This document shows positions 36,401 through 48,273 of a DNA stretch of 64,000 bases, in pieces. Position 1 is the stretch's first letter; each line of letters opens with the position of its first letter. The notes under the pieces are model-generated. The model saw only the letters and a program-made list of their open reading frames with translations, searched no databases and was not told where the DNA came from. Source of the stretch: Belliella alkalica (lineage in GTDB: Bacteria > Bacteroidota > Bacteroidia > Cytophagales > Cyclobacteriaceae); the NCBI RefSeq assembly GCF_022549785.1, contig NZ_JAKZGO010000003.1:705-64704 (forward strand), read 5' to 3'. Both the position numbers and the translations under genes were made by a program.

Positions 36401-37355
36401 AAACTTATTCCCTGCAAAGAACCCATATAGAGATGAGTCAAACTATAATGTTCAGGAAGAGGCGAATCTTGTTTCTGATATTATTTTGGATGACTGGACT
36501 GATGATCAGCATGTGAATGGTTTGATCCAAAAACTTGTTAAGAATTATATCAATTCTAGAAACGATATCTCTGGTATCTTCAAACGTGATAAATTCACAC
36601 TTGAAGTTGGAGATGAATTGCCAGCTGGAATCGTTCAACTTGCTAAAGTTTATGTAGCTAAGAAACGTAAGCTAAAAGTGGGTGATAAAATGGCGGGTCG
36701 TCACGGTAACAAAGGTATTGTTGCTAGAATCGTAAGAGACGAAGATATGCCATTCTTAGAAGATGGAACCCCTATGGATATCGTATTGAATCCTCTAGGT
36801 GTACCTTCCAGGATGAATATTGGACAGATCTTCGAAACAGTTCTTGCTTGGGCTGGACACAAAATGGGTAAGAAATATGCTACTCCAATTTTCGATGGAG
36901 CTACAATGGAAGAAGTAGCCGCTGAATTGGAAAAAGCAGAATTGCCTGCTTATGGAAGAACATACCTGTACGATGGCTTGACAGGTAAGAAGTTTGATCA
37001 GCCAGTTACAGTAGGGATTGCATACATGTTGAAACTAGGTCACCTAGTAGATGATAAGATGCACGCAAGGTCTATTGGTCCATATTCACTCATCACACAG
37101 CAGCCACTTGGTGGTAAAGCCCAGTTTGGTGGACAGAGATTTGGAGAAATGGAAGTGTGGGCATTGGAAGCATTCGGTGCGTCTCATGTACTACAAGAAA
37201 TCCTAACTGTGAAGTCTGATGATGTAGTTGGTAGAGCGAAAGCCTATGAAGCAATTGTAAAAGGAGAAAACCTTCCGAAACCAAATATTCCGGAATCCTT
37301 CAACGTATTGGTTCATGAACTTAGAGGTCTTGCTCTAGAAATTACCTTAGACTAA
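33480..37355 (+). CDS. rpoB: DNA-directed RNA polymerase subunit beta
   Basis: 1291 residues. It starts at TTG ([12 protein letters not shown]), which matches the conserved N-terminus of Bacteroidota RpoB; no ATG exists nearby. The rifampicin region ([20 protein letters not shown], then [12 protein letters not shown]) carries the sensitive residues. The C-terminal [21 protein letters not shown] block is intact. 47 bases separate it from rpoC. Confidence 0.98.
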   Translation: MAIQNQTERKSFSSIKVVKDYPDFLDIQLQSFKDFFQLDTPAERRRQDGLFKVFSENFPISDSRENFTLEFIDYTVDPPKYNIEECIDRGLTYSVPLKAKLRLLCSDEDNEDFETIEQEVFLGNLPYMTEKGSFVINGAERVIVSQLHRSPGVFFAQSKHTNGTKLYSARIIPFKGSWIEFATDINNVMYAYIDRKKKFPVTTLLRAIGFGSDKQILDLFGLSEEIAATKANLKKITGRKLAARVLRTWVEDFVDEDTGEVVSIDRNEVLLERDSILSDEDIELILESGAKSIILHREDVNVADYSIIYNTLQKDNSNSEKEAVEVIYRQLRNTEAPDEATAREVIHGLFFSDKRYDLGEVGRYRINKKLGLNIDSEKIVLTTEDIINIVKYLIGLINSKAVVDDIDHLSNRRVRTVGEQLYSQFGVGLARMARTIRERMNVRDNEDFKPVDLINARTLSSVINSFFGTNQLSQFMDQTNPLAELTHKRRLSALGPGGLSRERAGFEVRDVHYTHYGRLCTIETPEGPNIGLISSLCVHAKVNSMGFLETPYRKVKEGKVSMNTEDIVFLTAEEEDDNNIAQANAPLDDEGLFLNDRVKARFEGDFPVLDPKEISYMDVAPNQIVSVAASLIPFLEHDDANRALMGSNMQRQAVPLLKAEAPIVGTGLEGKAAIDSRALIIAETDGVIEYVDATKITVKYDLTEDDLLVNFSDEYKTYNLVKFRRTNQDTTINLTPLVLKGQKVTKGQVLVEGYATNNGELALGKNLRVAYMPWQGYNFEDAIVISERVAREDIFTSIHIEEFQLEVRDTKRGEEELTSEIPNVSEEAVKNLDENGIIRVGAELKEGDIIIGKITPKGETDPTPEEKLLRAIFGDKAGDVKDASLKASPSLNGVVIETKLFSRPKKDKDLRAKSKAEVEKLKGQYSKDLLGMRARMINKLVQLLDGKTSQGVRHKFGDEIISKGVKFNAKNIEQNLFPAKNPYRDESNYNVQEEANLVSDIILDDWTDDQHVNGLIQKLVKNYINSRNDISGIFKRDKFTLEVGDELPAGIVQLAKVYVAKKRKLKVGDKMAGRHGNKGIVARIVRDEDMPFLEDGTPMDIVLNPLGVPSRMNIGQIFETVLAWAGHKMGKKYATPIFDGATMEEVAAELEKAELPAYGRTYLYDGLTGKKFDQPVTVGIAYMLKLGHLVDDKMHARSIGPYSLITQQPLGGKAQFGGQRFGEMEVWALEAFGASHVLQEILTVKSDDVVGRAKAYEAIVKGENLPKPNIPESFNVLVHELRGLALEITLD

Positions 37356-37367
37356 TTCAAAAAATAC

Positions 37368-37381
37368 GGGCCGAAAGGCCC
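37368..37381 (+). other. GNRA-loop hairpin between rpoB and rpoC
   Basis: GGGCC-GAAA-GGCCC at 37368-37381 sits 13 bases after the rpoB stop and 21 bases before the rpoC start. There is no T run, so it is not a terminator; it may be an mRNA stability or processing element. Confidence 0.5.
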
Positions 37382-37402
37382 TTAACATACTCATCAATTA
37401 TT

Positions 37403-40400
37403 ATGGCGTTCAGAAAAAATAAAAAACTAAACAACGACTTTTCTAGAGTCACTATTAGTTTGGCCTCTCCAGAATCAATTCTGGATAGTTCACATGGTGA
37501 AGTAACGCAGCCCGAAACAATCAATTACAGAACGTACAAGCCAGAAATGGGAGGGTTGTTTTGTGAGAGAATTTTCGGTCCTGTTAAAGACTGGGAATGT
37601 CATTGTGGAAAATATAAGCGCATAAGATATAAAGGTATCATTTGTGACAGATGTGGTGTTGAAGTCACAGAAAAGAAAGTGCGTAGAGAGAGAATGGGCC
37701 ATATTGAGCTTGTCGTCCCTGTAGCGCATATTTGGTACTTCAAGTCTCTTCCAAACAAAATTGGATACTTGTTGGGTCTTCCAACAAAAAAATTGGATCA
37801 AATAGTATATTACGAAAGATATGCTGTCGTTCAAGCTGGAATCAAAGCTGAAGACGGGATACAATATCTTGACTTTTTGACTGAAGACGAGTATTTGGAC
37901 ATCATGGATAAACTTCCAAAGGAGAACCAAATGCTTGATGATGAAGATCCAAATAAATTCATCGCCAAAATGGGTGCAGAAGCTATTGAAATGTTGTTGG
38001 CAAGACTTGATCTTGATGACCTTTCTTACAGCCTAAGACACCAAGCAGCTACAGATACTTCTCAGCAAAGAAAAGCGGAAGCTTTGAAAAGACTGAAAGT
38101 TGTAGAAGCATTCAGAGATGCTAGAACCAGAATCGAAAACCGTCCTGAGTGGATGGTTGTAAGAATGGTTCCTGTGATTCCACCAGAATTGAGACCGTTG
38201 GTTCCTTTGGATGGTGGTAGATTTGCAACTTCTGATTTGAATGATCTTTACAGAAGGGTGATCATTAGAAATAACCGTCTGAAGAGATTGATAGATATCA
38301 AAGCGCCAGAAGTTATTTTGAGAAATGAAAAAAGAATGCTTCAGGAAGCTGTAGATTCTCTTTTTGACAACTCAAGAAAAGTCAATGCAGTAAGATCTGA
38401 TGGTAACCGTGCTTTGAAGTCACTTTCTGACATGTTGAAAGGTAAGCAAGGTCGTTTCCGTCAAAACCTATTGGGTAAGAGGGTCGATTATTCTGGCCGT
38501 TCTGTTATCGTCGTAGGTCCTGAATTGAAACTTCACGAGTGTGGTTTGCCAAAGAATATGGCTGCTGAGCTTTTCAAACCATTTATTATCAGAAAACTAA
38601 TAGAAAGAGGTATTGTAAAGACTGTGAAATCTGCAAAGAAAATTGTAGATAGAAAAGATCCTGTGGTATGGGATATCCTTGAAAATGTATTGAAAGGACA
38701 TCCAGTACTTCTGAACAGAGCTCCTACACTTCACAGATTGGGGATCCAAGCTTTCCAGCCAAAATTGATTGAAGGAAAGGCAATTCAGCTTCACCCTTTG
38801 GTATGTACTGCATTCAACGCCGATTTTGATGGTGATCAAATGGCGGTTCACGTTCCATTGGGACATGAAGCCATTTTGGAAGCCTCAACTTTGATGCTTT
38901 CTTCGCATAACATCCTAAATCCTGCAAATGGTGCTCCAATTACAGTACCTTCACAGGATATGGTTTTGGGACTTTATTATGTGACCAAAGGAAAAAAATC
39001 AACGCCTGAAGAGATTGTTTTGGGTGAAGGTCAAACTTTCTATGGTGAAGAGGAAGTCATCATTGCAATGAATGAAGGACGTGTGTCTCAACATGCATTT
39101 GTAAAGTGTAAAGTTAAGGTAAGAGAAGACAACGGTGATATTGTCGAAAAGATTATTGAAACCGTCGCTGGTAGATTGATCTTCAACCAATTCGTGCCTG
39201 AGGAAGTTGGTTATGTAAATGAACTCTTGACAAAGAAAAAACTTCAGCAAATTATCGCGGAAGTTGTAAAAATATGTGGTATAGCCAGAACGGCCCAATT
39301 CCTTGATGATATCAAGCACTTAGGTTTCCAGATGGCTTATACTGGTGGACTTTCTATGGGATTGAACGATGTTATTATCCCTGATGAAAAAGATCCATTG
39401 ATCAATAAGGCGAAAGAGGAAGTTGACCAAGTTTGGAACAACTACCTTATGGGTCTTATCACAGACAATGAAAGATATAACCAAGTAATCGATATTTGGA
39501 CTAGAACCAACTCTAATTTGACTAACATCTTGATGCGTCAAATGGAAGAAGATAAGCAAGGTTTCAATGCAATCTATATGATGATGCATTCTGGAGCCAG
39601 AGGTTCTAGAGAACAAATTCGTCAGTTAGGTGGAATGAGGGGATTGATGGCTAAGCCTCAGAAAAACCTTCAAGGTTCTGTTGGTGAAATCATCGAAAAC
39701 CCAATTCTTTCAAACTTTAAAGAAGGATTGGATGTATTGGAATACTTTATCTCTACCCACGGTGCACGTAAAGGTCTTGCCGATACTGCATTGAAAACTG
39801 CTGATGCTGGTTACTTGACCAGAAGATTGGTGGATGTGGCCCAAGATATGATCATCTCAGAAGAGGATTGTGGTACGTTGAGAGGTCTTGTAGTTCAGCC
39901 TTTGAAAGACAATGACGAAATCGTTGAGCCTCTTTCTGAAAGAATTGTTGGTAGAGTATCAGTTCATGATGTAGTGGATCCAATTACTGAAGAGATATTG
40001 GTAAGTGCAGGTGAGGAAATCTCTGATGATATTGCAAAGAGAATAGATGAATCTGCAGTTGAAGAAGTTGAGATCAGATCTGTATTGACTTGTGAAACTA
40101 GAAGAGGTGTATGTTCTAAGTGTTATGGTAGAAACTTGACTACTGGTAACATGGTTCAGAATGGAGAGTCTGTAGGTGTAATCGCCGCGCAGTCTATCGG
40201 TGAGCCAGGTACTCAGTTGACTTTGAGAACATTCCACGTAGGGGGTACAGCATCGAACATTTCTGTTGAAGCAAGTATCAATGCCAAGTTTGAAGGTGTT
40301 ATTGAATTCGAAGAAGAATTGAGATGGATCAATACAACCAACAAGGATGGCGAAGCAATTGCAATCGTGATGGGAAGATCTGGTGAAATTAAGATAAACG

Positions 40401-41710
40401 ACTCTAAAGGGAAGTTGCTCGTTTCTAACCACGTACCTTATGGTGCGATCTTGAATGTGAAAGATGGTCAGAAAATCGGTAAAGGTGATTCACTTTGTAC
40501 TTGGGATCCATACAATGCTGTGATTTTGTCAGAGTTTGATGGGGAAATCGAATTTGATGCAATCATTGAAGGTGTTACTTTCAAAGAAGTGGCGGATGAT
40601 CAGACTGGTTACAGAGAAAAGGTAATCATTGATACAAAAGATAAGACAAAAAACCCTGCTGTAATTGTAAATTATGGTGAGGAAAATAAATCATACAATA
40701 TTCCAGTAGGAGCTCACTTAGCTGTAGAAGCAGGTGAAAAAGTGAAAGCTGGTCAAATTTTGGTTAAAATCCCAAGATCTGTTGGTAAGACAAGAGATAT
40801 TACGGGGGGTCTTCCAAGAGTAACAGAATTATTCGAAGCTAGAAACCCTTCCAATCCGGCGGTAGTTTCAGAAATCGATGGGGTTGTGACTTATGGAGGT
40901 ATCAAGAGAGGTAACCGTGAGATCTTTATCGAATCCAAAGATGGTGTAAGAAAGAGATATATGGTGTCATTGTCTAAGCATATCCTTGTACAGGAAAATG
41001 ACTTTATCAGAGCTGGTGAGCCACTTTCTGATGGAGCAATTACTCCAAACGATATCTTGGCCATCAAAGGACCAACTGCGGTACAGGAATATTTGGTAAA
41101 TGAAATCCAAGAAGTATATAGACTTCAAGGTGTAAAAATCAACGATAAGCATATTGAGGTAATCGTAAGTCAAATGATGCAAAAAGTAGAAATACTTGAT
41201 GCTGGTGACACAGGTTTCCTTCAAAACCAAGTTGTTGATAAGTGGGCTTTCAGAGAAGAAAATGATAACATCTTGGATAAGAAAGTTGTAATGGAACCTG
41301 GAGATTCGAGCACATTAAAGGCAGGTATGATTATCTCTGCAAGAAGATTGAGAGACGAGAATTCAAGTTTGAAGCGTAAAGATTTGAAATTGGTGCAAGT
41401 TAGAGATGCTGAAACAGCAGTTTCTAGACCAACACTTCAAGGTATTACAGCAGCATCTTTGGGTACAGAAAGCTTTATATCGGCTGCATCATTCCAGGAG
41501 ACTACCAAAGTCTTGAGTGAGGCTGCTATTAGAGGTAAGCGTGATGAACTTCTCGGATTGAAAGAAAACGTAATCGTAGGTCACTTGATTCCAGCAGGAA
41601 CAGGACAAAGAAACTTTAAAGATATTATTGTAGGTTCTTTGGACGAGTACGAGAGACTATCTGTAGAGAAAGAAAGATCAGTAAAAAAATCGAAAGAGGT
41701 AGTTAAATAA
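37403..41710 (+). CDS. rpoC: DNA-directed RNA polymerase subunit beta'
   Basis: 1435 residues. The N-terminal zinc ribbon is [20 protein letters not shown], the catalytic Mg2+ site is NADFDGD with D474, D476 and D478, the trigger-loop region includes TLRTFHVGG, and a second zinc site is [13 protein letters not shown]. Last gene of the unit that begins at tRNA-Trp; a terminator follows. Confidence 0.98.
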   Translation: MAFRKNKKLNNDFSRVTISLASPESILDSSHGEVTQPETINYRTYKPEMGGLFCERIFGPVKDWECHCGKYKRIRYKGIICDRCGVEVTEKKVRRERMGHIELVVPVAHIWYFKSLPNKIGYLLGLPTKKLDQIVYYERYAVVQAGIKAEDGIQYLDFLTEDEYLDIMDKLPKENQMLDDEDPNKFIAKMGAEAIEMLLARLDLDDLSYSLRHQAATDTSQQRKAEALKRLKVVEAFRDARTRIENRPEWMVVRMVPVIPPELRPLVPLDGGRFATSDLNDLYRRVIIRNNRLKRLIDIKAPEVILRNEKRMLQEAVDSLFDNSRKVNAVRSDGNRALKSLSDMLKGKQGRFRQNLLGKRVDYSGRSVIVVGPELKLHECGLPKNMAAELFKPFIIRKLIERGIVKTVKSAKKIVDRKDPVVWDILENVLKGHPVLLNRAPTLHRLGIQAFQPKLIEGKAIQLHPLVCTAFNADFDGDQMAVHVPLGHEAILEASTLMLSSHNILNPANGAPITVPSQDMVLGLYYVTKGKKSTPEEIVLGEGQTFYGEEEVIIAMNEGRVSQHAFVKCKVKVREDNGDIVEKIIETVAGRLIFNQFVPEEVGYVNELLTKKKLQQIIAEVVKICGIARTAQFLDDIKHLGFQMAYTGGLSMGLNDVIIPDEKDPLINKAKEEVDQVWNNYLMGLITDNERYNQVIDIWTRTNSNLTNILMRQMEEDKQGFNAIYMMMHSGARGSREQIRQLGGMRGLMAKPQKNLQGSVGEIIENPILSNFKEGLDVLEYFISTHGARKGLADTALKTADAGYLTRRLVDVAQDMIISEEDCGTLRGLVVQPLKDNDEIVEPLSERIVGRVSVHDVVDPITEEILVSAGEEISDDIAKRIDESAVEEVEIRSVLTCETRRGVCSKCYGRNLTTGNMVQNGESVGVIAAQSIGEPGTQLTLRTFHVGGTASNISVEASINAKFEGVIEFEEELRWINTTNKDGEAIAIVMGRSGEIKINDSKGKLLVSNHVPYGAILNVKDGQKIGKGDSLCTWDPYNAVILSEFDGEIEFDAIIEGVTFKEVADDQTGYREKVIIDTKDKTKNPAVIVNYGEENKSYNIPVGAHLAVEAGEKVKAGQILVKIPRSVGKTRDITGGLPRVTELFEARNPSNPAVVSEIDGVVTYGGIKRGNREIFIESKDGVRKRYMVSLSKHILVQENDFIRAGEPLSDGAITPNDILAIKGPTAVQEYLVNEIQEVYRLQGVKINDKHIEVIVSQMMQKVEILDAGDTGFLQNQVVDKWAFREENDNILDKKVVMEPGDSSTLKAGMIISARRLRDENSSLKRKDLKLVQVRDAETAVSRPTLQGITAASLGTESFISAASFQETTKVLSEAAIRGKRDELLGLKENVIVGHLIPAGTGQRNFKDIIVGSLDEYERLSVEKERSVKKSKEVVK

Positions 41711-41735
41711 TACCGGTTTTGATAGAGAAATAAAG

Positions 41736-41763
41736 AGGCCTGTGTAAAAGCAGGCCTTTTTTA
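41736..41763 (+). terminator. rho-independent terminator after rpoC
   Basis: AGGCCTG (41736-41742) pairs with CAGGCCT (41751-41757), extended by A-T pairs, loop TGTAAAAG region, followed by a T run to 41763. Confidence 0.88.
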
Positions 41764-41878
41764 TCTTTAATTATTTCTTAGATAATTACATGGAAAGTTT
41801 TAAGCTAAAGTCAAAACCTAGCAATTCATAAATAATCTGGAAGTGTAATCTGGAGTAAAACAAAATTCACTTAATCTT

Positions 41879-42202
41879 ATGGAAGACGATAAATTAGCCA
41901 ATCAAAATCAACAAATCAACGTTGAGCTCTCAGAAGAAGTCGCCGAAGGTGTCTATTCAAATTTGGCAATGATAGCACATTCAAATTCAGAGTTTGTGAT
42001 TGATTTTATTAGACTGATGCCAGGAGTGCCAAAAGCAAAAGTCAAGTCAAGAATCATCATGACCCCTGATCACGCAAAAAGATTGCTAGCAGCTTTGAAA
42101 GATAACATCAATAAATACGAAAATGCATTCGGTAAAATTCAGGGAGGAGATGAAAGTCCGTCTTTTCCATTGAATTTTGGAGGGACTCCAGGTGAGGCAT
42201 AG
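41879..42202 (+). CDS. DUF3467 family protein
   Basis: A 107-residue acidic cytosolic protein without membrane segments. The blocks YSNLAMIAHSNSEFVIDFI and SRIIMTPDHAKRLLAALKDN are typical of DUF3467, a family of unknown function. It lies between rpoC and rpsL, which I believe is a recurrent position in Bacteroidota and hints at a link with transcription or translation. Confidence 0.85.
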   Translation: MEDDKLANQNQQINVELSEEVAEGVYSNLAMIAHSNSEFVIDFIRLMPGVPKAKVKSRIIMTPDHAKRLLAALKDNINKYENAFGKIQGGDESPSFPLNFGGTPGEA

Positions 42203-42222
42203 TAAAAATATAACATCTTAAT

Positions 42223-42253
42223 TTTGTTTGTTTTACCTATTTGTTTACCTTTG
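42223..42253 (+). promoter_or_regulatory. promoter of rpsL-rpsG-fusA-rpsJ
   Basis: TTTG at 42223-42226, a 19-base spacer and TACCTTTG at 42246-42253. The rpsL ATG is 51 bases downstream. Confidence 0.82.
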
Positions 42254-42303
42254 CAGTCCAAAATTCACAAGTTTACAAGGAACAAAATAAATTTTATCAG
42301 TTA

Positions 42304-42687
42304 ATGCCTACTATACAACAGTTAGTAAGAAAAGGTAGAACTACCCTTGAGACCAAGTCCAAGTCTAGAGCTTTGGATGCATGTCCTCAAAGAAGAGGGG
42401 TTTGTACAAGGGTGTACACTACCACGCCTAAGAAGCCTAACTCAGCGATGAGAAAAGTGGCTAGGGTAAGATTGACGAACGGAAAAGAGGTTAACGCCTA
42501 CATTCCTGGAGAGGGTCACAATTTGCAAGAGCACTCGATCGTATTGATCAGAGGTGGTCGTGTGAAGGATCTTCCAGGTGTACGTTACCACATCATCCGA
42601 GGTGCACTAGATACAGCAGGAGTAAAAGACCGTAAGCAAGGTCGTTCCAAGTATGGTGCGAAGCGTCCTAAGGCCGCTAAGAAATAA
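42304..42687 (+). CDS. rpsL: 30S ribosomal protein S12
   Basis: 127 residues from ATG 42304 ([12 protein letters not shown]); an upstream in-frame ATG at 42241 overlaps the promoter and is rejected. The decoding-centre loop [16 protein letters not shown] has the Lys residues of streptomycin-sensitive strains, and the PGVRYH loop is intact. Confidence 0.98.
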   Translation: MPTIQQLVRKGRTTLETKSKSRALDACPQRRGVCTRVYTTTPKKPNSAMRKVARVRLTNGKEVNAYIPGEGHNLQEHSIVLIRGGRVKDLPGVRYHIIRGALDTAGVKDRKQGRSKYGAKRPKAAKK

Positions 42688-42710
42688 TATTACAAAAACA
42701 TTTAGAAAAA

Positions 42711-43178
42711 ATGAGAAAAGCGAAACCAAAAAAGAGATATATTCTTCCTGATCCGAAGTTTAATGACACTTTGGTAACAAAGTTTGTTAACTGTCTAATG
42801 GTGGATGGTAAGAAGAGTATTGCTTACAGAATTTTCTACGACGCAGTCGAGAAAGTTGAACAAAAAGTAGGTGAGAACGGTCTTGAGGTTTGGAAAAAAG
42901 CGCTTAACAATATAACTCCCGCTGTCGAGGTGAAGAGTCGTAGAGTTGGTGGTGCTACTTTCCAGGTCCCAATGGAAGTTAGACCTGAAAGAAAGTTGTC
43001 CCTCGGAATCAAGTGGATGATCACTTATGCCAGAAGAAGGGGTGAGAAAACTATGATGGATAGATTAGCTGGAGAAATCATCTCTGCCGCAAAAGGCGAA
43101 GGTGCTGCTGTGAAGAAGAAAGATGATACCCATAGAATGGCGGAAGCAAATAAAGCATTCTCACACTTTAGATTTTAA
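42711..43178 (+). CDS. rpsG: 30S ribosomal protein S7
   Basis: 155 residues; organises the 30S head. Recognised by the [16 protein letters not shown] start and [16 protein letters not shown]. Ends 5 bases before fusA. Confidence 0.98.
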   Translation: MRKAKPKKRYILPDPKFNDTLVTKFVNCLMVDGKKSIAYRIFYDAVEKVEQKVGENGLEVWKKALNNITPAVEVKSRRVGGATFQVPMEVRPERKLSLGIKWMITYARRRGEKTMMDRLAGEIISAAKGEGAAVKKKDDTHRMAEANKAFSHFRF

Positions 43179-43183
43179 TTGAA

Positions 43184-45304
43184 ATGGCAAGAGATTTAAA
43201 ATTTACAAGAAACATTGGAATTGCTGCACATATTGATGCAGGTAAGACCACAACAACTGAGCGTATCCTATTTTATTCTGGTGTAAGCCATAAAATCGGT
43301 GAGGTTCATGATGGTGCGGCTACCATGGACTGGATGGCACAAGAGCAAGAGAGAGGTATTACAATTACTTCTGCTGCTACCACTGTTTTTTGGAATTATA
43401 GAGACAACAAGTACCAAATCAACATCATCGATACTCCTGGACACGTGGATTTTACCGTTGAGGTAAACCGTTCCTTAAGAATTTTGGATGGGTTGGTATT
43501 CCTTTTTAGTGCTGTAGATGGTGTTGAGCCTCAATCAGAAACTAACTGGAGACTAGCTGATAATTACAAAGTAGCACGTATCGGTTTCGTTAACAAAATG
43601 GACCGTGCTGGTGCTAACTTCCTTGAAGTTTGTAAGCAAGTTAAAGAAATGTTAGGTAGCCATGCAGTTCCATTGCAACTTCCTATCGGTGCTGAAGACA
43701 AATTTAGAGGTGTAGTTGATTTGATCAACAACAGAGCTATTGTTTGGAATGAGGATGATTTCGGGATGACTTTCGAAGAAGTTCCTATTCCTGAAGATAT
43801 GAAAGAAGAAGTTGCTCAATATAGAGAGTATCTTTTGGAGTCTGTTGCAGAGTTTGACGAGTCATTGATGGAGAAATTCTTCGAAGATTCTGAGTCAATT
43901 ACTGAAGCAGAAATCCTAAACGCACTTCGTCAGGCTACTATCGCAATGAAAGTAGTTCCTATGGTTTGTGGTTCATCTTTCAAGAACAAAGGTGTACAAA
44001 CTATGCTTGATCTAGTGATGGAGTTGCTTCCTTCTCCATTGGACAAAGATGATATTATTGCTCATTCTTTGGATAATGAAGATGAAGAAGTGAAAATCGC
44101 TCCAGATGAGGCAGAACCTTTCACAGGTTTGGCTTTCAAAATCGCTACAGATCCATTCGTAGGTCGTCTTTGTTTTGTGAGAGCTTATTCAGGTGTTCTT
44201 GAATCAGGTTCTTATGTATTCAATAGCCGTTCTGGAAATAAAGAGCGTATCTCAAGAGTTTTCCAAATGCACGCAAATAAGCAAAACCAGATTCCAAGAT
44301 TGGTAGCTGGTGATATTGGTGCAGTAGTTGGCTTTAAAGATATCAAGACTGGTGATACACTTTGTGATGAAAAACGAAAAGTAGTTCTTGAGTCAATGGT
44401 ATTCCCTGAGCCGGTTATTGGATATGCTATTGAGCCTAAGACACAAGCTGATGTTGATAAGCTAGGTATGGCTATCGCAAAACTTGTAGAAGAAGATCCT
44501 ACTCTTGTAGTAAATACTGACCACGAAACTGGACAGACTATCTTGAGAGGTATGGGAGAACTTCACTTAGATATCATTATCGATCGATTGAAGAGAGAAT
44601 TCAAAGTTGAGATCAACCAAGGAGCCCCTCAAGTTGCATATAAAGAAGCTTTGTTTGGTTCTATTGAGCACAAGGAAGTTTATAAAAAGCAATCAGGTGG
44701 TAAGGGTAAATTTGCAGATATCGTATTTGAACTTGGACCGAAAGATCCTGATCCTGAGACAAATGAAATCAAAGCAGGTTTGGATTTCGTAAACGGAATC
44801 GTAGGTGGTGTAATTCCAAAAGAATTTATCCCTGCTATTCAAAAAGGTTTTGCTGAATCTATGAAAAATGGACCGTTGGCAGGTTATCCTGTAGAGTCTA
44901 TGAAAGTAAGATTGTTCCATGGATCCTTCCATGATGTCGATTCGGATGCATTATCATTTGAATTGGCAGCAAGAATTGGATTCAAGGAAGCAGCTAAAAA
45001 GTGTAGACCGCAATTGTTGGAGCCAATTATGGCAGTTGACGTAGTTACGCCAGATGAATACACTGGTCCAATTACTGGTGATTTGAATAGAAGAAGAGGA
45101 TTGATGAAAGGTATGGATACAAAGGGTACTTCTACTGTAGTCAAAGCTAATGTACCTCTTTCCGAGTTGTTTGGCTATGTTACTGATTTGAGAACAATCA
45201 CATCAGGTAGAGCAACAGCTTCATTGACCTTCTCACATTACGAGCCTGTACCTAACAATATCGCAGAAGCTGTGATAGCGAAAGTTAAAGGTGAAAAAGC
45301 CTAA
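43184..45304 (+). CDS. fusA: elongation factor G
   Basis: 706-residue translocase GTPase. G motifs [13 protein letters not shown] (17-29), DTPGHVDFT and NKMDRAGA are present, followed by domains II-V including the [12 protein letters not shown] block and the [13 protein letters not shown] segment. Confidence 0.98.
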   Translation: MARDLKFTRNIGIAAHIDAGKTTTTERILFYSGVSHKIGEVHDGAATMDWMAQEQERGITITSAATTVFWNYRDNKYQINIIDTPGHVDFTVEVNRSLRILDGLVFLFSAVDGVEPQSETNWRLADNYKVARIGFVNKMDRAGANFLEVCKQVKEMLGSHAVPLQLPIGAEDKFRGVVDLINNRAIVWNEDDFGMTFEEVPIPEDMKEEVAQYREYLLESVAEFDESLMEKFFEDSESITEAEILNALRQATIAMKVVPMVCGSSFKNKGVQTMLDLVMELLPSPLDKDDIIAHSLDNEDEEVKIAPDEAEPFTGLAFKIATDPFVGRLCFVRAYSGVLESGSYVFNSRSGNKERISRVFQMHANKQNQIPRLVAGDIGAVVGFKDIKTGDTLCDEKRKVVLESMVFPEPVIGYAIEPKTQADVDKLGMAIAKLVEEDPTLVVNTDHETGQTILRGMGELHLDIIIDRLKREFKVEINQGAPQVAYKEALFGSIEHKEVYKKQSGGKGKFADIVFELGPKDPDPETNEIKAGLDFVNGIVGGVIPKEFIPAIQKGFAESMKNGPLAGYPVESMKVRLFHGSFHDVDSDALSFELAARIGFKEAAKKCRPQLLEPIMAVDVVTPDEYTGPITGDLNRRRGLMKGMDTKGTSTVVKANVPLSELFGYVTDLRTITSGRATASLTFSHYEPVPNNIAEAVIAKVKGEKA

Positions 45305-45317
45305 ATTCTAAGCGAAA

Positions 45318-45623
45318 ATGAATCAGAAAATCAGAATAAAATTAAAATCATACGATCACAGCCTGGTGGATAAGTCATCAGAGAAGATTGTGAAAGCAGT
45401 AAAAGCAACTGGTGCAATTGTCGTAGGACCAATTCCTTTGCCTACTAAGAAGGAAAAGTTCACGGTGTTGAAATCACCACACGTAAATAAGAAAGCTAGA
45501 GAGCAATTTCAACTTTGTACTTACAAAAGATTAGTTGATATCTATAGCAATAGTTCAAAAACTGTTGATGCTTTGATGAAAATCGAACTTCCTAGTGGAG
45601 TTGATGTAGAGATCAAAGTCTGA
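45318..45623 (+). CDS. rpsJ: 30S ribosomal protein S10
   Basis: 101 residues; also the NusE antitermination factor. Recognised by [21 protein letters not shown] and the [15 protein letters not shown] loop. Here it ends the str-type operon and is cut off from rplC by a terminator and new promoter. Confidence 0.98.
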   Translation: MNQKIRIKLKSYDHSLVDKSSEKIVKAVKATGAIVVGPIPLPTKKEKFTVLKSPHVNKKAREQFQLCTYKRLVDIYSNSSKTVDALMKIELPSGVDVEIKV

Positions 45624-45645
45624 CAGTAGGAACTTTCAGAATGAA

Positions 45646-45680
45646 AAACCTATCCGCTTCGGGGGATGGGTTTTTCTTTT
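45646..45680 (+). terminator. terminator between rpsJ and rplC
   Basis: AACCTATCC pairs with GGATGGGTT (about 45647-45655 and 45664-45672) around a CTTCGG loop, followed by TTTTTCTTTT. It separates rpsJ from the remainder of the S10 cluster. Confidence 0.85.
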
Positions 45681-45780
45681 GTCTGTATCAAGGAAAAGGT
45701 ATTCGGTACTTATCAAACAATAAAAAGTTTCAAAATACCAAATATTTTTTCGTAAATAATTGAAAATATTAAAGTTGGAG

Positions 45781-45811
45781 TTTGTAAGGTGGAATTAAAT
45801 TCCTAACTTTG
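45781..45811 (+). promoter_or_regulatory. promoter of the rplC ribosomal operon
   Basis: TTTG at 45781-45784, a 19-base spacer and TAACTTTG at 45804-45811. It leaves a leader of about 57 bases before the rplC ATG. Confidence 0.82.
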
Positions 45812-45874
45812 CAGTCCTTTAAAAAGGGCACTTGCGTCTAATCGCTTGTGTGTAATTATATTATATATCAGAAG

Positions 45875-46507
45875 ATGTCTGGAATAATAGGTAGAAAAGT
45901 AGGAATGACTAGCATTTTTAGTGCCGATGGACGTAATGTCGCATGCACGCTAATAGAAGCTGGTCCTTGCGTAGTGACGCAAGTAAAAAATTTAGAAACA
46001 GACGGGTACAACGCTGTTCAGTTGGCTTATGGTGAGCGTAAGGAGAAAAACACTCCTAAGCCACTAATCGGACACTTTAAAAAGGCCGGTACAACTCCAA
46101 AGCAGAAAGTTGTAGAATTCAGAGACTTTAGGGTCGAGTTCGAAGGTCAGGTTGATCTTGGTAAAACTGTAGAAGCAGGTCAAGTATTTATCGAGGGTGA
46201 CTTCGTAGATGCTATTGGAACTTCTAAAGGTAAAGGTTTCCAAGGTGTAGTTAAACGTCATGGTTTTGCCGGTGTTGGTGGACAGACTCACGGTCAGCAC
46301 AACAGAGGTAGACATCCTGGTTCCATTGGTGCTTGCTCTTGGCCATCAAGAGTATTCAAAGGCATGAGAATGGCAGGTAGAACTGGTGGTGATAGAGTTA
46401 AAGTTATCAACTTGAAAGTGTTGAAGATTTACGCAGAAAAAAACTTACTATTAGTGAGTGGTTCTGTCCCTGGTCCAAAAAATTCTTTCGTTATCCTAGA
46501 GAAGTAA
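45875..46507 (+). CDS. rplC: 50S ribosomal protein L3
   Basis: 210 residues from ATG 45875 ([15 protein letters not shown]); a TTG or ATG upstream at 45848 adds nine leader-encoded residues and is rejected. The [20 protein letters not shown] loop that reaches the peptidyl transferase centre is present. Confidence 0.97.
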   Translation: MSGIIGRKVGMTSIFSADGRNVACTLIEAGPCVVTQVKNLETDGYNAVQLAYGERKEKNTPKPLIGHFKKAGTTPKQKVVEFRDFRVEFEGQVDLGKTVEAGQVFIEGDFVDAIGTSKGKGFQGVVKRHGFAGVGGQTHGQHNRGRHPGSIGACSWPSRVFKGMRMAGRTGGDRVKVINLKVLKIYAEKNLLLVSGSVPGPKNSFVILEK

Positions 46508-46511
46508 GACA

Positions 46512-47141
46512 ATGGAATTAGCAGTATTAAAACATAACGGCGAAGAGACAGGTAGAAAAGTAACGCTTTCAGAAGAGATTTTTGGTGTTGAACCAAATGA
46601 TCACGCTATCTACCTTGATGTAAAACAGTTTTTGGCAAACCAAAGACAAGGAACGCACAAATCAAAAGAGAGAAATGAAATTGCTGGATCTACTAAAAAG
46701 ATCAAAAAGCAAAAAGGTACTGGCGGAGCTAGAGCCGGATCTATCAAATCTCCAGTGTTCAGAGGAGGAGGAAGAATCTTCGGTCCTAGACCAAGAAGCT
46801 ACTCGTTCAAATTGAACAAAAAATTGAAGCAAGTGGCAAGAAAGTCTGCTTTGACTTATAAAGTAAGAGAAAATAGCCTAATGATTTTGGAAAACGTTTC
46901 ATTTGACGCTCCAAAGACAAAAGATTATATAGCATTCTTGAACGGACTTTCTTTGACAGATAAAAAGACACTTTTGGTTCTTCCTGAGGAAAACAAAAAT
47001 GTATATCTATCAAGTAGAAATTTACCTAAAGCAAAGGTGGTTTCAGTTAATGAAGTAAACACTTATGAATTGCTTAACGCAGACAACTTGATGTTGTGCG
47101 AAGGTTCTGTAAGTATGTTAGAAACCCTATTATTGAAGTAA
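46512..47141 (+). CDS. rplD: 50S ribosomal protein L4
   Basis: 209 residues. The exit-tunnel loop KKQKGTGGARAGSIKSPVF, then RGGGRIFGPRPRSY, is typical. In E. coli L4 represses the S10 operon; whether it acts on the rplC leader here is not known. Confidence 0.97.
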   Translation: MELAVLKHNGEETGRKVTLSEEIFGVEPNDHAIYLDVKQFLANQRQGTHKSKERNEIAGSTKKIKKQKGTGGARAGSIKSPVFRGGGRIFGPRPRSYSFKLNKKLKQVARKSALTYKVRENSLMILENVSFDAPKTKDYIAFLNGLSLTDKKTLLVLPEENKNVYLSSRNLPKAKVVSVNEVNTYELLNADNLMLCEGSVSMLETLLLK

Positions 47142-47145
47142 GACA

Positions 47146-47433
47146 ATGGAAATTCTAAAAAAACCTTTGATTACGGAAAAGATTTCTGCGATGAACGAGA
47201 AAGGTGTTTATGGATTTGTGGTTGAAAAAACTGCAAAGAAGCCAGAAATCAAGAGAGCTGTAGAAAAAATGTACGGTGTAAAAGTTGTTGATGTGAGAAC
47301 CATGCGTTATGCTGGTAAGTCTAAGACAAGATACACCAAAGCAAAAGTTGTAAGTGGATTTACTAATGCCTTCAAGAAAGCAATTGTACAAGTTGCTGAA
47401 GGTGAAGTGATCGATTTTTACGGAGAAATTTAA
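47146..47433 (+). CDS. rplW: 50S ribosomal protein L23
   Basis: 95 residues; the tunnel-exit protein that docks trigger factor and SRP. Recognised by the KPLITEKI start and the VRTMRYAGKSKTRYTKAKV loop. Confidence 0.97.
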   Translation: MEILKKPLITEKISAMNEKGVYGFVVEKTAKKPEIKRAVEKMYGVKVVDVRTMRYAGKSKTRYTKAKVVSGFTNAFKKAIVQVAEGEVIDFYGEI

Positions 47434-47446
47434 TTGAATCAGAATC

Positions 47447-48271
47447 ATGGCAGTTAAAAAATTAAAGCCTGTAACCCCAGGAACCAGATTTAGAGTTGCT
47501 CCAGCATTTGATGAAATTACAACATCAAAGCCAGAGAAATCTTTATTGGCTCCTTTGAAGAAGTCAGGTGGTAGAAATAATGTAGGTAAAATGACCTCCA
47601 GATACATTGGAGGTGGCCATAAGAGAAGACTTAGAATCGTTGATTTTAAGAGAACCAAGTTTGGAATTCCAGCAGTAGTTAAGTCTATTGAATATGATCC
47701 AAACAGAACAGCACGTCTAGCTTTATTGTATTATGTTGACGGTGCAAAGGCTTACATTATTGCCCCGGAAGGTTTGCAAGTTGGACAAACAGTGATTTCC
47801 GGTGAAAGCGTAGCTCCAGAAGTTGGAAACGCGATGCAATTGGTAAATATCCCTTTGGGTACCATTGTTCACAATTTGGAATTGAAGCCTGGTAAAGGTG
47901 GTGCATTGGCAAGAAGTGCTGGTGGATACGCTCAGGTAGTAGCTAGAGACGGTAAGTATGTTACAGTTAAATTGCCTTCAGGGGAAATGAGACTTATACT
48001 TGGTGTTTGTATGGCGACGATAGGTGTTGTTTCTAATGGAGACCACATGAACGTAGTGTTAGGAAAAGCTGGTAGAAACCGTTGGTTAGGAAGAAGACCT
48101 AGAACAAGAGGTGTAGCCATGAACCCTGTCGATCACCCTATGGGTGGTGGTGAAGGACGTTCATCTGGTGGACATCCAAGATCTAGGACTGGTTTACTTG
48201 CAAAAGGTAAGAAGACTAGGTCTCCTAAAAAATATTCAAATAAATTCATTATCAGTAAAAGATCTAAATAA
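47447..48271 (+). CDS. rplB: 50S ribosomal protein L2
   Basis: 274 residues. The signature [18 protein letters not shown] near residue 225 contains the conserved His of the peptidyl transferase region. Two bases separate its stop from rpsS. Confidence 0.98.
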   Translation: MAVKKLKPVTPGTRFRVAPAFDEITTSKPEKSLLAPLKKSGGRNNVGKMTSRYIGGGHKRRLRIVDFKRTKFGIPAVVKSIEYDPNRTARLALLYYVDGAKAYIIAPEGLQVGQTVISGESVAPEVGNAMQLVNIPLGTIVHNLELKPGKGGALARSAGGYAQVVARDGKYVTVKLPSGEMRLILGVCMATIGVVSNGDHMNVVLGKAGRNRWLGRRPRTRGVAMNPVDHPMGGGEGRSSGGHPRSRTGLLAKGKKTRSPKKYSNKFIISKRSK

Positions 48272-48273
48272 CT

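Noticed and set aside
42241-42303. N-terminal extension of S12 (and similar extensions of nqrA, prfC, secE, rplC, rpoA and carA)
   Set aside because: These upstream in-frame starts cross promoters, a tRNA or neighbouring genes and add residues absent from the families.
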